Positions 13,897 through 20,317 of a stretch of 21,565 nucleotides of DNA are shown here, in pieces. The notes beneath the pieces are model-generated. The model saw only the letters and a program-made list of their open reading frames with translations, was not told where the DNA came from and ran no database searches. Both the position numbers and the translations under genes were made by a program. The stretch is from a virus: positions 1-21,565 of the IMG/VR virus record IMGVR_UViG_3300042914_001976; one strand, written 5' to 3'. Numbering within the stretch: the stretch's first letter is position 1; every line of letters begins with the position of its first letter.

Positions 13897-14242
13897 TGCG
13901 TTCCCTCCGTACGTGACGGGCGCTCGAGCACTGGACCGAATCCTCGACCCAGTGCTCGAGCTGCATGATCGCGAGCCATGGGCGGCCGTTCGAGCGGTGG
14001 AGGATCACCCAGGGGCGCCCATGGGCGTCGCGCCGGCACTGCTCGACGGCCTTGCCGAGCTCGAGCCGTTCGGTGCGCTTGACCTCGACGTGGAGGTTCA
14101 TGCCCTCGCAGACGATGTCGGCGGCCGTACCGGCCTTGCCGCAGTACTGCGCCGTCCGACGGCAGAGCATCCCGAGCCTGTTGAGCTCCTGGACGATCTC
14201 ACGCTCGCCGACGGCGCCTTTCCTACGTTGCATCCCACCCAT
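13865..14242 (-). CDS. Holliday-junction-resolvase-like / PD-(D/E)xK nuclease (element A)
   Basis: 125 aa from the ATG at 14242, with GGAG nine bases upstream. Motifs: Glu13 in GEREIVQEL, Asp42 in ADIV, Glu53-x-Lys55 in HVEVKRTERL, and Gln68 in a helix, the order seen in archaeal-type Hjc and phage resolvases. It would resolve branched replication or packaging intermediates. It is separated from the primase-helicase by structured DNA and overlaps the HNH gene downstream. In-frame codons further upstream run through the inverted repeats and are unlikely to be used. Confidence 0.75.
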   Translation of the reverse strand: MGGMQRRKGAVGEREIVQELNRLGMLCRRTAQYCGKAGTAADIVCEGMNLHVEVKRTERLELGKAVEQCRRDAHGRPWVILHRSNGRPWLAIMQLEHWVEDSVQCSSARHVRRERIEAAEPPQDV

Positions 14243-14280
14243 TTCGATTTTCTCCACCGGGGGTACTTGCGCGTACTTGA

Positions 14281-14340
14281 CGGGGGAATTACGCTCTTCA
14301 GGCGCGCTTGACAAGCGAGCCGTGAGAGCGTAATCCCCCG
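14281..14340. repeat. Long inverted repeat with nested hairpin
   Basis: Left arm 14281-14297 and right arm 14325-14340 match over 16 bp with one bulged A (CGGGGGAATTACGCTCT against its complement). The 27-nt loop contains a second hairpin, CGCTT-GAC-AAGCG (14305-14317). It lies in the 128-bp gap between primase-helicase and resolvase. Confidence 0.8.
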
Positions 14341-14359
14341 GAAGAGTACACGCAAACCC

Positions 14360-14385
14360 AAGGCCACGGTTCATTCCGTGGCCTT
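14360..14385. terminator. 10-bp perfect hairpin at the end of the primase-helicase gene
   Basis: AAGGCCACGG (14360-14369) pairs with CCGTGGCCTT (14376-14385) over a 6-nt loop. It overlaps the last codons of the primase-helicase. The minus strand has only a weak T-tract after it (GGGTTT); the plus strand has TTCTTT. Terminator role is plausible, orientation uncertain. Confidence 0.45.
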
Positions 14386-15960
14386 GTTCTTTGATTTCGG
14401 CGAGCCGTGCAACGCCTCGAGGTCTCCCACGACCGTGTCGGTGAACGTGGGGTAGTCCCATCGGATCGCGAGTTTGCCGGGCCGCTTCGAGCTGCGCGTG
14501 TTCATCTGCTCGACGAATACGTCCTCCTCTTCATGCTTGAACAGCACGATGTGGGTGTCGACGGCTCGGCCGAGAGCGCCGGCTCCCGATCCTGCGTCGA
14601 TCGAGTCTTTGTTCGCCTGGTTGCCCTTGGCGGTGTGGTGGACAAGCACCACGCACGCGGACATCCGCGAGGCGTAGCGCGAGAACGCCCGTAGGAGCAC
14701 GGTCATGTCGGCGTTGCTGTTCTCGTCCATGCCCTTCTCGAGGAACCGATACAGGGCGTCGAAGATGACCAGGTCGTATTTCCCGAGCCCCTCGAGCTGC
14801 TCGAGCACGCTCTCGGCCGAGAGCGACGTCTCCCGGAGGCTTATCAAGTCGATCTTGTCCACGATCCTGGGCACAGAGATGCCCTTGGCGCGCATGACCT
14901 CTCGCATCCGGTGCGCCATCTCGTTCCGCGTAAGCTCGTTGTCGACCACGCAAACCCGCCCCTCGGCGACGTTCCAATGGCCGTGCCATCGGTTGCCCGT
15001 GGCGCACGCAAGCGCCAGGTCGGCCAAGAGGAACGACTTGGCGCACTTTGGCGGGGCGATGAGGCAGGCGACTTCGCCCCGCCTGAGCACGCCCTCGATC
15101 AGGTACGGGGTGCGTACGGGATGCTCCTCGAGGAGCGCCGCCAAGGAGATGGCCGGCAGGGGCTCTAGGGTCGCCTCTGAGGCGGGGGCGGCCGCGAGGG
15201 CTCCTCGGACCGTCCGTTCGACGTAGTCGGCCCTAGCGGCCTTCTCCTGCCTTCCCTCGCCCCGCATCTTCTCGACGAGCCGTGCCGTCATCTCCTCGGC
15301 TCGGAACCCACGTGCCGCGAGGTCGCAGCAGTAGGCCCAATCGGCCGCACTCGGGTCTCCTGCGGTACTCGGCGGTATCGCTGCGGTATTGGATGGCTTG
15401 GCCGGCTCCGGCTTGCGAAGGTACTTTTCGCACACCTCGTCCACGGCACCCTGAGCGTCGTTGACGTCCCGCCCGGTGAAGAGCCGGTCGCCCGTCACCG
15501 TGAAGAACCTTGCCTTTTGGTAGACCTCGACGGGTCCCCGCCGGTTCTGCGACCACTCGGGAAGTTCCACATTGTGGAAGATGGCGTGGACGCCCGTCTT
15601 GGACGGCGACCACTCCATGTAGGTCCCGCAGTCGCGGCCCCAGTCCCAGACGAACTCGCGCAGCGCCTTGGACTCGGGCGCGTCGAGGTTGTCGAAGTCG
15701 ATGCCGAGCCATCCGTCGCCGAGCATGAACCCGATGCCGAGCGCGACGTCGCCGTTCGCGACCTCGACGGCGTCCATGAACGACCCCCACGTGCTCGGGT
15801 CGGTGCTCGAGGCGGCGCCTCCGGTCTCGGGGTCGATGGGCATTTTGGTCCACCGCCCGTCCCGCTCGACGGCCCGCCAGTTCACCCATCTCCGCGCCGC
15901 CGTCATGGCCTCGGGGATGTCCTCGATCTCGAACGTGGTCCTGCCTTTCACGCTGCCCAT
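14371..15960 (-). CDS. Primase-polymerase-like / RepA-type helicase replication protein (element A)
   Basis: 529 aa with AAAGGAGG seven bases before the ATG. Residues 20-160 resemble the N-terminal domain of phage NrS-1-type and bifunctional primase-polymerases ('WVNWRAVERDGRWTKMPIDP', 'ASSTDPSTW', 'GIGFML', 'LGIDFDN'). Residues 280-500 form a RepA/AAA_25-type hexameric helicase: Walker A APPKCAKS (302-309, Lys308), Walker B LVIFDALYRF (Asp401), and LVHHTAKGN (439-447). Both glycines of the canonical Walker A are replaced by alanine, which is unusual. It is the only clear replication enzyme in the element and probably opens and primes the origin. A terminator lies upstream. Confidence 0.85.
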   Translation of the reverse strand: MGSVKGRTTFEIEDIPEAMTAARRWVNWRAVERDGRWTKMPIDPETGGAASSTDPSTWGSFMDAVEVANGDVALGIGFMLGDGWLGIDFDNLDAPESKALREFVWDWGRDCGTYMEWSPSKTGVHAIFHNVELPEWSQNRRGPVEVYQKARFFTVTGDRLFTGRDVNDAQGAVDEVCEKYLRKPEPAKPSNTAAIPPSTAGDPSAADWAYCCDLAARGFRAEEMTARLVEKMRGEGRQEKAARADYVERTVRGALAAAPASEATLEPLPAISLAALLEEHPVRTPYLIEGVLRRGEVACLIAPPKCAKSFLLADLALACATGNRWHGHWNVAEGRVCVVDNELTRNEMAHRMREVMRAKGISVPRIVDKIDLISLRETSLSAESVLEQLEGLGKYDLVIFDALYRFLEKGMDENSNADMTVLLRAFSRYASRMSACVVLVHHTAKGNQANKDSIDAGSGAGALGRAVDTHIVLFKHEEEDVFVEQMNTRSSKRPGKLAIRWDYPTFTDTVVGDLEALHGSPKSKNKATE

Positions 15961-16009
15961 GGAAACGCCTCCTTTGCGTCATCCGGCGCGCACTCCATGC
16001 GCCGTCCGT

Positions 16010-16046
16010 AAAAAGACAGGGCGCGCCCACCGTGGTACGCGCCCTG
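16010..16046 (-). terminator. Rho-independent terminator between OB-like gene and primase-helicase
   Basis: On the minus strand CAGGGCGCG (16038-16046) pairs with CGCGCCCTG (16017-16025), a 9-bp GC stem with a 12-nt loop, followed by TCTTTTT. It ends the early block and lies about 50 bp before the helicase start; I find no strong promoter in between, so the helicase may rely on read-through. Confidence 0.75.
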
Positions 16047-16068
16047 CCTGTGTTTGGCTTGGGGTTGA

Positions 16069-16485
16069 TCAGCCGCGCGCCGGGCGCACGGCGATGACGT
16101 TCTCGTACTGACCGTTCTTCTCGCTCTGGTACTCGATGCTCGCGCCCTTCTCGAGCGGGTCGATCGCCTCGATGAGCTTTCGGTCGAGCGTCGACATCTT
16201 CGCCGACATCCGCTCGCCGTTCTCGACCCACGACACGTAGAGCGCGGCGCGGGTGTACGGGCCCTTGGGCCCTTGCTTCTCCTCGACGCCCCAGAACGTG
16301 ACCTTGGCGCGCTTCCACGCGCCGAGCGGGGCTCCGCCACCGGCGGCGGGAGGGGGTGCGCTCCCGCCGCCGGCGTTGGAAGGAGCCTGGGGCTTGCGGA
16401 GCTCGGCGAGCAGGCGCTCGAGCTCCCCGATGATCCATTGGTTCGTGCTCATTGGTGTGAATGTCCTTCCCTTGGTGTTTCTCAT
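16069..16485 (-). CDS. OB-fold-like (possible single-strand DNA-binding) protein (element A)
   Basis: 138 aa from the ATG at 16485 (GAGG seven bases upstream; a GTG one codon earlier is possible). Residues 14-35 are a helix (NQWIIGELERLLAELRKP), followed by a Gly/Pro linker (AGGGSAPPPAAGGG). The C-terminal 75 residues read as five strands: 'WKRAKVTFWGVEE', 'GPYTRAALYVSWVENG', 'AKMST', 'GASIEYQSEKNGQYENVIAVRP'. The last strand ('NGQYENVIAV') resembles the end of OB folds in SSB-type proteins. It lies just before the helicase, the usual place for an SSB. No acidic C-terminal tail is present, so the assignment is inference. Confidence 0.5.
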   Translation of the reverse strand: MRNTKGRTFTPMSTNQWIIGELERLLAELRKPQAPSNAGGGSAPPPAAGGGAPLGAWKRAKVTFWGVEEKQGPKGPYTRAALYVSWVENGERMSAKMSTLDRKLIEAIDPLEKGASIEYQSEKNGQYENVIAVRPARG

Positions 16486-16808
16486 CACAGCGCCTCGCGC
16501 TGGACCTCGTCGTTGGTGCCGTCGGTGTACGTTCGGAGCTCGGCGCGGAGCTTCTCGAGCTCGGCGGCCTGCTTTTTCGTCTCGTCCAAGGCCACCCTTA
16601 GGTCATGCTGCACCACGTGATGCATCTCCAAGGCCTTCTTGAACTCATCGATACGCTCGGCCATAGACCGAATGTGCTTGGCAGCGTCGAGCATCACCTC
16701 GCTGCGCACGTCGCACGCTTGCCATCCGCTGCGGCCGGATGATCGAACCCAGCGGACCAGCGATTCATGCTTCAAGCGGTCGTAGATTGCCATGTCGTCC
16801 TGGGTCAC
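16485..16808 (-). CDS. Coiled-coil early protein (element A)
   Basis: 107 aa from a GTG at 16808 overlapping the previous stop (GTGA). Residues 1-35 contain 'MAIYDRLKHESLVRWVRSSGRSGWQA'; 38-100 form one long helix with heptads (MLDAAKHIRSMAERIDEF, then KKQAAELEKLRAEL). It shares the core ELEKLRAE with the neighbour 16805-17197 and may be a partner or diverged duplicate. No family recognised. Confidence 0.65.
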   Translation of the reverse strand: MTQDDMAIYDRLKHESLVRWVRSSGRSGWQACDVRSEVMLDAAKHIRSMAERIDEFKKALEMHHVVQHDLRVALDETKKQAAELEKLRAELRTYTDGTNDEVQREAL

Positions 16809-17197
16809 TTGGCACTCTCCTTCCGATCGATCTCGGCGCGGAGCTTCTCCAGCTCGCGCTGCGCGTCAAGCGCCTCGGCGCAGTACTGCGTCGAAAACTG
16901 TTGCCGGGCGCAGCCGGTGTTCATCCGAATCCGCTCGACCTCGATGCGGAGCTTCTCGATCTCGAGCGCGGCCTCGCGGATCACGCCGACGGCCTCGAGC
17001 ATCAGGCGGGCGGTCACGCGGTCGCCCGGCCCGACGTCGCCGACGCGGTCGATCAGGCGGTTGCGGACGTCCGCGGCGAGCTCGAGGAGCGTGTAGCGGG
17101 CCTTCAAAGGGTTGTTGCCGACGGCCGCGTTCCACTCGCGGGTCCAACGATCGTTGATCTCATTCGGCTCGATCTCCATCTTCGGGTCGTGACTCAT
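16805..17197 (-). CDS. Coiled-coil early protein (element A)
   Basis: 130 aa; ATG at 17197 overlaps the stop of the membrane peptide (ATGA). Residues 30-60 (YTLLELAADVRNRLIDRVGDVG) and 65-125 form helices; the C-terminus is a heptad-rich coiled coil (QRELEKLRAEIDRKE). Two cysteines lie at the break between helices (NTGCARQQF...YCAEA). It replaces, at the same operon position, the annealing-like gene of element B (18-494), so this site is variable between the elements. Function unknown. Confidence 0.65.
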   Translation of the reverse strand: MSHDPKMEIEPNEINDRWTREWNAAVGNNPLKARYTLLELAADVRNRLIDRVGDVGPGDRVTARLMLEAVGVIREAALEIEKLRIEVERIRMNTGCARQQFSTQYCAEALDAQRELEKLRAEIDRKESAK

Positions 17198-17450
17198 CGC
17201 ACCCCCCGATCGTCGAGGAGCGGCCAGATCGCGCAGAGCGCGAGGAATGCGATCCCGATGATCGCGCAGACGTTTCCGAACATGGTCGTGTCTCCTTCCT
17301 CGGCCTCGCCGTCACGGCAAGGTCGAGCATCACCGAGTAGCCTGCGATCGCCTCCTTGACGATCTGCCTACAGGATCTACCCATGCCACGCGAGAGGTCG
17401 TGCAACGTCTGCCAGGTGACTTCATCGACTGCGACGGCGCGCCTCTTCAT
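17160..17450 (-). CDS. Ribbon-helix-helix-type DNA-binding protein, first gene of the early operon (element A)
   Basis: 96 aa as read. Residues 1-45 (MKRRAVAVDEVTWQTLHDLSR, GRSCRQIVKEAIAGYSVML) match the RHH pattern and align with 484-756 at the second helix (GRS..[DQ]IV[RK]EA[LI]AG). The Ser/Arg-rich C-terminal half is out of frame with the membrane peptide and is probably an overlap artefact. The promoter lies six bases before the ATG, so the message is probably leaderless. Sequence differences in the first strand, which contacts DNA in this fold, go with a different palindrome near the promoter. Confidence 0.65.
   Translation of the reverse strand: MKRRAVAVDEVTWQTLHDLSRGMGRSCRQIVKEAIAGYSVMLDLAVTARPRKETRPCSETSARSSGSHSSRSARSGRSSTIGGCDESRPEDGDRAE
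17194..17283 (-). CDS. Tiny single-span membrane peptide nested in the RHH gene (element A)
   Basis: 29 aa: MFGN, then a hydrophobic helix (VCAIIGIAFLALCAI), then WPLLDDRGVR. The stop overlaps the next start (ATGA). It is read in another frame within 17160-17450. Architecture, end motif and coupling are shared with 491-589. Too short for usual gene callers. Confidence 0.6.
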   Translation of the reverse strand: MFGNVCAIIGIAFLALCAIWPLLDDRGVR

Positions 17451-17485
17451 GTGGCCACGGTATTAGATCGGTCGAAGGGCGTCAA
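17451..17485 (-). promoter_or_regulatory. Early promoter (element A)
   Basis: Minus strand: TTGACG (17480-17485), 17-bp spacer, TACCGT (17457-17462), then six bases to the RHH ATG. An 8-bp palindrome GTGGCCAC (17451-17458) overlaps the end of the -10 box. The stop TGA of the preceding Cys-rich gene lies within the -35 box. Same design as 756-793. Confidence 0.6.
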
Positions 17486-17733
17486 GGGCTTGAAGGAAAC
17501 TGGCGATTCAGTTCCTCGCGGCGTCTCTGGCATCCGCAGTCGGGCGCGACCGTCTTGACAACCGCCGCCACGCCCGTCACAGTCGCTACGGCGTGCACCA
17601 CGTCGCCCAGGCCGCGCGCCGGGCCTTCGTAGTGCGGGCAGACATGGCAGACGCCACGCGAAGGACGCGGACCGTAAAGCGGCAGCGCGACGGCGTGCGT
17701 GCATTCGCCGGCGCGGTGGTGCTCGCACTTCAC
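17482..17733 (-). CDS. Small Cys-rich phage protein with CxxC and CxC motifs (element A)
   Basis: 83 aa from a GTG at 17733 that overlaps the stop of the larger Cys-rich gene (GTGA); same length as 790-1041. VCHVCPHYEGPARGLGDVV and DCGCQRRREELNRQF are conserved; the N-terminal KCEHHRAGECTH adds further Cys/His ligands absent from the other copy, supporting a small metal-binding fold. Last gene before the next promoter. Confidence 0.75.
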   Translation of the reverse strand: MKCEHHRAGECTHAVALPLYGPRPSRGVCHVCPHYEGPARGLGDVVHAVATVTGVAAVVKTVAPDCGCQRRREELNRQFPSSP

Positions 17734-18320
17734 GTGACGGTCACCGTGCCGTAGTTGAACTGCCCGTACTTGGCGCCGGCAAAGCCAAAGCTTTGGCAAA
17801 GCGCACCGTCTCCAAACGTCTCGACGACCGCCAGCGTGAATCCTGTCGGCGTGCAGCTGTAGTTGGACGCAGTCCGGTACGTCAGGCGGCCGCATGCCGT
17901 CTGCACGCGGACCTCCCAGTATGGACGCGGCGGAACCGCGCAGGAATCAGGAGGAAACAGACGGACCGTGACATTGTCCGTCGCGGTGTACGTGCTGTTG
18001 ATCGTCTCGCAGGAACAGTTCAGACACGGGTAGGAATAGCTCCGCGCCGACGTCGAGAACGTCTGGGCAGTGACGTTGAAACTGCACGTGCCCGCGTTCC
18101 ATGTCACCACGCGATTCAGCGCCGTCTGCGTCACGGCCGCGGTGATCCGGTTCTGAAGGCTCGGGAAGTTCGCGAAGCACGTCGCGAACTCGGCGCATGA
18201 TTCGGGCACAAGCTCGCAGAAGCCGCTCCAGTTCACCAGGTAGCTCGACGGCATGGTGGCGCCGCAGTTGCAGCACCCCGGCGGCTCGCCTTCGCAGCAG
18301 CACGTGCGCGCAATGGTCAC
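17730..18320 (-). CDS. Large Cys-rich late protein, function unknown (element A)
   Basis: 196 aa from a GTG at 18320 (GTGA overlap). I count 17 cysteines, about 9% of residues: CCC at 7-9, CCNC at about 18-21, and CLNCSC in the middle. The body is Thr/Val/aromatic-rich, probably beta. It aligns with 1038-1721 in position and N-terminal Cys cluster; otherwise very diverged and about 30 residues shorter. A secreted or virion-surface role would need oxidising conditions; metal binding is the alternative. Confidence 0.65.
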   Translation of the reverse strand: MTIARTCCCEGEPPGCCNCGATMPSSYLVNWSGFCELVPESCAEFATCFANFPSLQNRITAAVTQTALNRVVTWNAGTCSFNVTAQTFSTSARSYSYPCLNCSCETINSTYTATDNVTVRLFPPDSCAVPPRPYWEVRVQTACGRLTYRTASNYSCTPTGFTLAVVETFGDGALCQSFGFAGAKYGQFNYGTVTVT

Positions 18321-18592
18321 TCGACCTCCTCGGGGCTCACCGCATACCACCCGCGGATATCCACCTTGCGGGCGCTGCGGACCCACTCGCCGCCCTCGAG
18401 CTGGAGCACGTGCACGGGTTCGGCGATCCTAACCGGGCTTCCCTGCCTGATCATCACCGTGTCTCCGCAACCACTCGCGAACGGCCATAGCAGCACGCTC
18501 GCGGCGAGGATCGAGGTCCGCGTCGCGCGCGCGAGGCCGCCTCGCGTAGTGGGCGAGGATCGCCACGGCGATCTCGGTAAGCAGTCGTTCAA
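18317..18592 (-). CDS. Putative lipoprotein, o-spanin-like position (element A)
   Basis: 91 aa from a TTG at 18592 that overlaps the holin-like stop (TTGA); no ATG or GTG lies in a suitable place. Hydrophobic stretch about residues 28-38 ends FASGC, a good lipobox with Cys42. The mature part has RQGSPVRIAEP and RGWYAVSPEE. It pairs with 18740-18922 as a candidate spanin set. Confidence 0.6.
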   Translation of the reverse strand: MNDCLPRSPWRSSPTTRGGLARATRTSILAASVLLWPFASGCGDTVMIRQGSPVRIAEPVHVLQLEGGEWVRSARKVDIRGWYAVSPEEVE

Positions 18593-18756
18593 GCACGCGG
18601 CTCCGCATCCTTCGCGAGGATCAGGCCGATGCCCGCGATGATCGCGGAGACCGCCGCGGGCCAATCGACGGCCGCGGGCCACCCGGTGAGGATGCCCGCC
18701 GCCGCGGTGAGGATCGCGGCGATGCCGGCGAACGTCGTCTTACGGTTGCCTTTCAT
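18589..18756 (-). CDS. Holin-like small membrane protein (element A)
   Basis: 55 aa, ATG at 18756 with AAGGAAA just upstream. Two hydrophobic helices (about 8-23 and 32-48) flank GWPAAVDWP; charged tail KDAEPRA. Differs from 2008-2175 at four residues or so. Same 17-bp overlap with the upstream coiled-coil gene. Confidence 0.65.
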   Translation of the reverse strand: MKGNRKTTFAGIAAILTAAAGILTGWPAAVDWPAAVSAIIAGIGLILAKDAEPRA

Positions 18757-18922
18757 GATGTTTCCTTTCGAGCGCCGCGATGCGGCTCTCATAGTGCGCC
18801 ATTGTCGCGCGGAGCTCGGCGAGCATCACTTCGACGCGCGTGAGCTTGCCCACGACGACCATGGTCGTGGTGACCACCGAGGCGATGATGCCGAGAGCAC
18901 CGGCGAGCGTGGCGACGTCCAT
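18740..18922 (-). CDS. Membrane-anchored coiled-coil protein, i-spanin/XhlA-like (element A)
   Basis: 60 aa. Residues 4-25 form one membrane span (GALGIIASVVTTTMVVVG), then the coiled coil KLTRVEVMLAELRATMAHYE with heptads to RIAALER. Same length and end (ERQP) as 2159-2341. It directly precedes the holin-like gene in the transcript. Confidence 0.65.
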   Translation of the reverse strand: MDVATLAGALGIIASVVTTTMVVVGKLTRVEVMLAELRATMAHYESRIAALERKHHERQP

Positions 18923-18923
18923 G

Positions 18924-19223
18924 TCACACTCCGTGGAACAATCCGTCGGTGATCATGATCCGCATGTCGGGAGTGGCAGACTCCGACGCGAACGTAAGTC
19001 GCGCCGCATTCGGCGGGTTGCCGATGCAATGCCACTTGCTCGCGGCAAGCCTAGCAAAGCTCGTCGATGAATTCGGGCCGGTCACGCGAATGATCGCGTC
19101 TGACCAGACGTACGCGGTGAATCCGCCGTTGGCCGAAATGGTGGCTCCGCCCAGGTTGGCGGTCGTAATCGCCGCTGCGGTCGTAGTCAGCTGCTGAACC
19201 GATGTGAAGATCATCGCCTGCAT
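18924..19223 (-). CDS. Small tail-associated beta-rich protein (element A)
   Basis: 99 aa from the ATG at 19223 (MQAMIFTSVQQL). Beta-rich: 'NLGGATISANGGFTAYVWSD', 'AIIRVTGPNSSTSFARLAASKW', 'PDMRIMITDG'. The place and length match 2338-2646. No family recognised; probably virion or fibre-associated. Confidence 0.6.
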   Translation of the reverse strand: MQAMIFTSVQQLTTTAAAITTANLGGATISANGGFTAYVWSDAIIRVTGPNSSTSFARLAASKWHCIGNPPNAARLTFASESATPDMRIMITDGLFHGV

Positions 19224-19225
19224 GG

Positions 19226-19579
19226 TTACCTCGTTGCTTCCGGGGTTATGTATACGGTGCCCTCCAGGATGCGGAGCACGATGCCCGACGCGGTATCCTG
19301 GACTTCGATGTCGTAGACGCCCGTCCAGGGCGCCGAGAATCCTGCGGTCTTCGTCGCGGAAAGGGTGACGCCGATATCGGAATGCGCCCCGTGAGCCACC
19401 CACGAGATCTCAGTCGGGTTGGTCACGCTGTCGATCGCGAACATGGTCGTGCTCGAGGCGTGCTGCGCGCGCGCCTTCATCCGCGCCGTCTGTCCCGCGT
19501 TGTGCGCGACGTGGAGGATGTGCTCCTGAAATGAGAACGTAGCGCCCTGTTGGATGATGAGGTCTCGTCCGATCGTCAT
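19226..19579 (-). CDS. Fibre-adjacent beta-sandwich phage protein (element A)
   Basis: 117 aa. 'RDLIIQQGATFSFQEHI', 'GQTARMKARAQ', 'TGVYDIEVQDTASGIVLRILEGTVYITPEATR' is a clear example of the 'QGATF...YDLEV...R.LEG.V.V.PEVTR' phage family seen beside tail fibres. The start lies six bases downstream of the fibre stop. Clearer family match than its element B counterpart (2660-2998). Confidence 0.75.
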   Translation of the reverse strand: MTIGRDLIIQQGATFSFQEHILHVAHNAGQTARMKARAQHASSTTMFAIDSVTNPTEISWVAHGAHSDIGVTLSATKTAGFSAPWTGVYDIEVQDTASGIVLRILEGTVYITPEATR

Positions 19580-19584
19580 GATTT

Positions 19585-20317
19585 ATCATCCGAAACAGAG
19601 GGTGCGAACTCGGACAAACCCCGCGCCGCCAGCGCCGCCGGCACCGCCTGCGGTCGATCCCTTGCCACCGCCGCCGCCGCCGCCGCCACGGACGGCCGCG
19701 CCGCCAGCGCCGCCTGTCCCCGAAGTGTGTCTGGCGCCGCCGCCACCGCCGTTGCCGAAGCCGGTCACGGTGTCGAAGCCTCCGGCAGTGCCCGCCACGC
19801 CAGTCGTGCCGCTTCCGCCGCTTGCTCCCCCGCCGCCGCGCTTGATCTGGTAGTCGTAGGTCGCATCGGCTTCACCAGATGCAGCCTTGCCGCCGGCACC
19901 AGCTGCGCCGTCAGTCGCTCCCGATCCGCCTCCACCAGGGCCCATCGGTCGGCCAACGCGGCCGTCTTCGCCACCTTCAGCGCCTTGGCCAAAGAATCCA
20001 CCGCTCGGCGCGCCAATGTCGTTGGTCAACTGCCAGAAGATTGCTCCCGTCTCGCTGTCCGATCCGCCGACGGGAGCTCCCACGAACGCCCCAGGCGCGT
20101 ACAGCTTGGTGCCGAAAGAAGTTGTTGAACTGCTCGACCATGTACCGGCGGCCATCGCGGCACCACAAGTGACGGTTTCGGTAGCAGACAGATCCGCAGC
20201 GATGAAAGTCTTGCTTGAAATTCGACCAGCATTGCCGCCGCGACCACCGTTGGTCGTGTCGCCAGCTGTGCCAGCTTCGCCACCACCGCACATCGTGACC
20301 TCGACCCACAGCGCGTT
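19585..20317. repeat. 733-bp perfect direct repeat, copy 2
   Basis: Identical to 3004-3736, same orientation. Left junction is one base outside the fibre stop codon; right junction is at codon 69 of the fibre, after which identity falls to about 90% over 204 bp. Confidence 0.95.
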
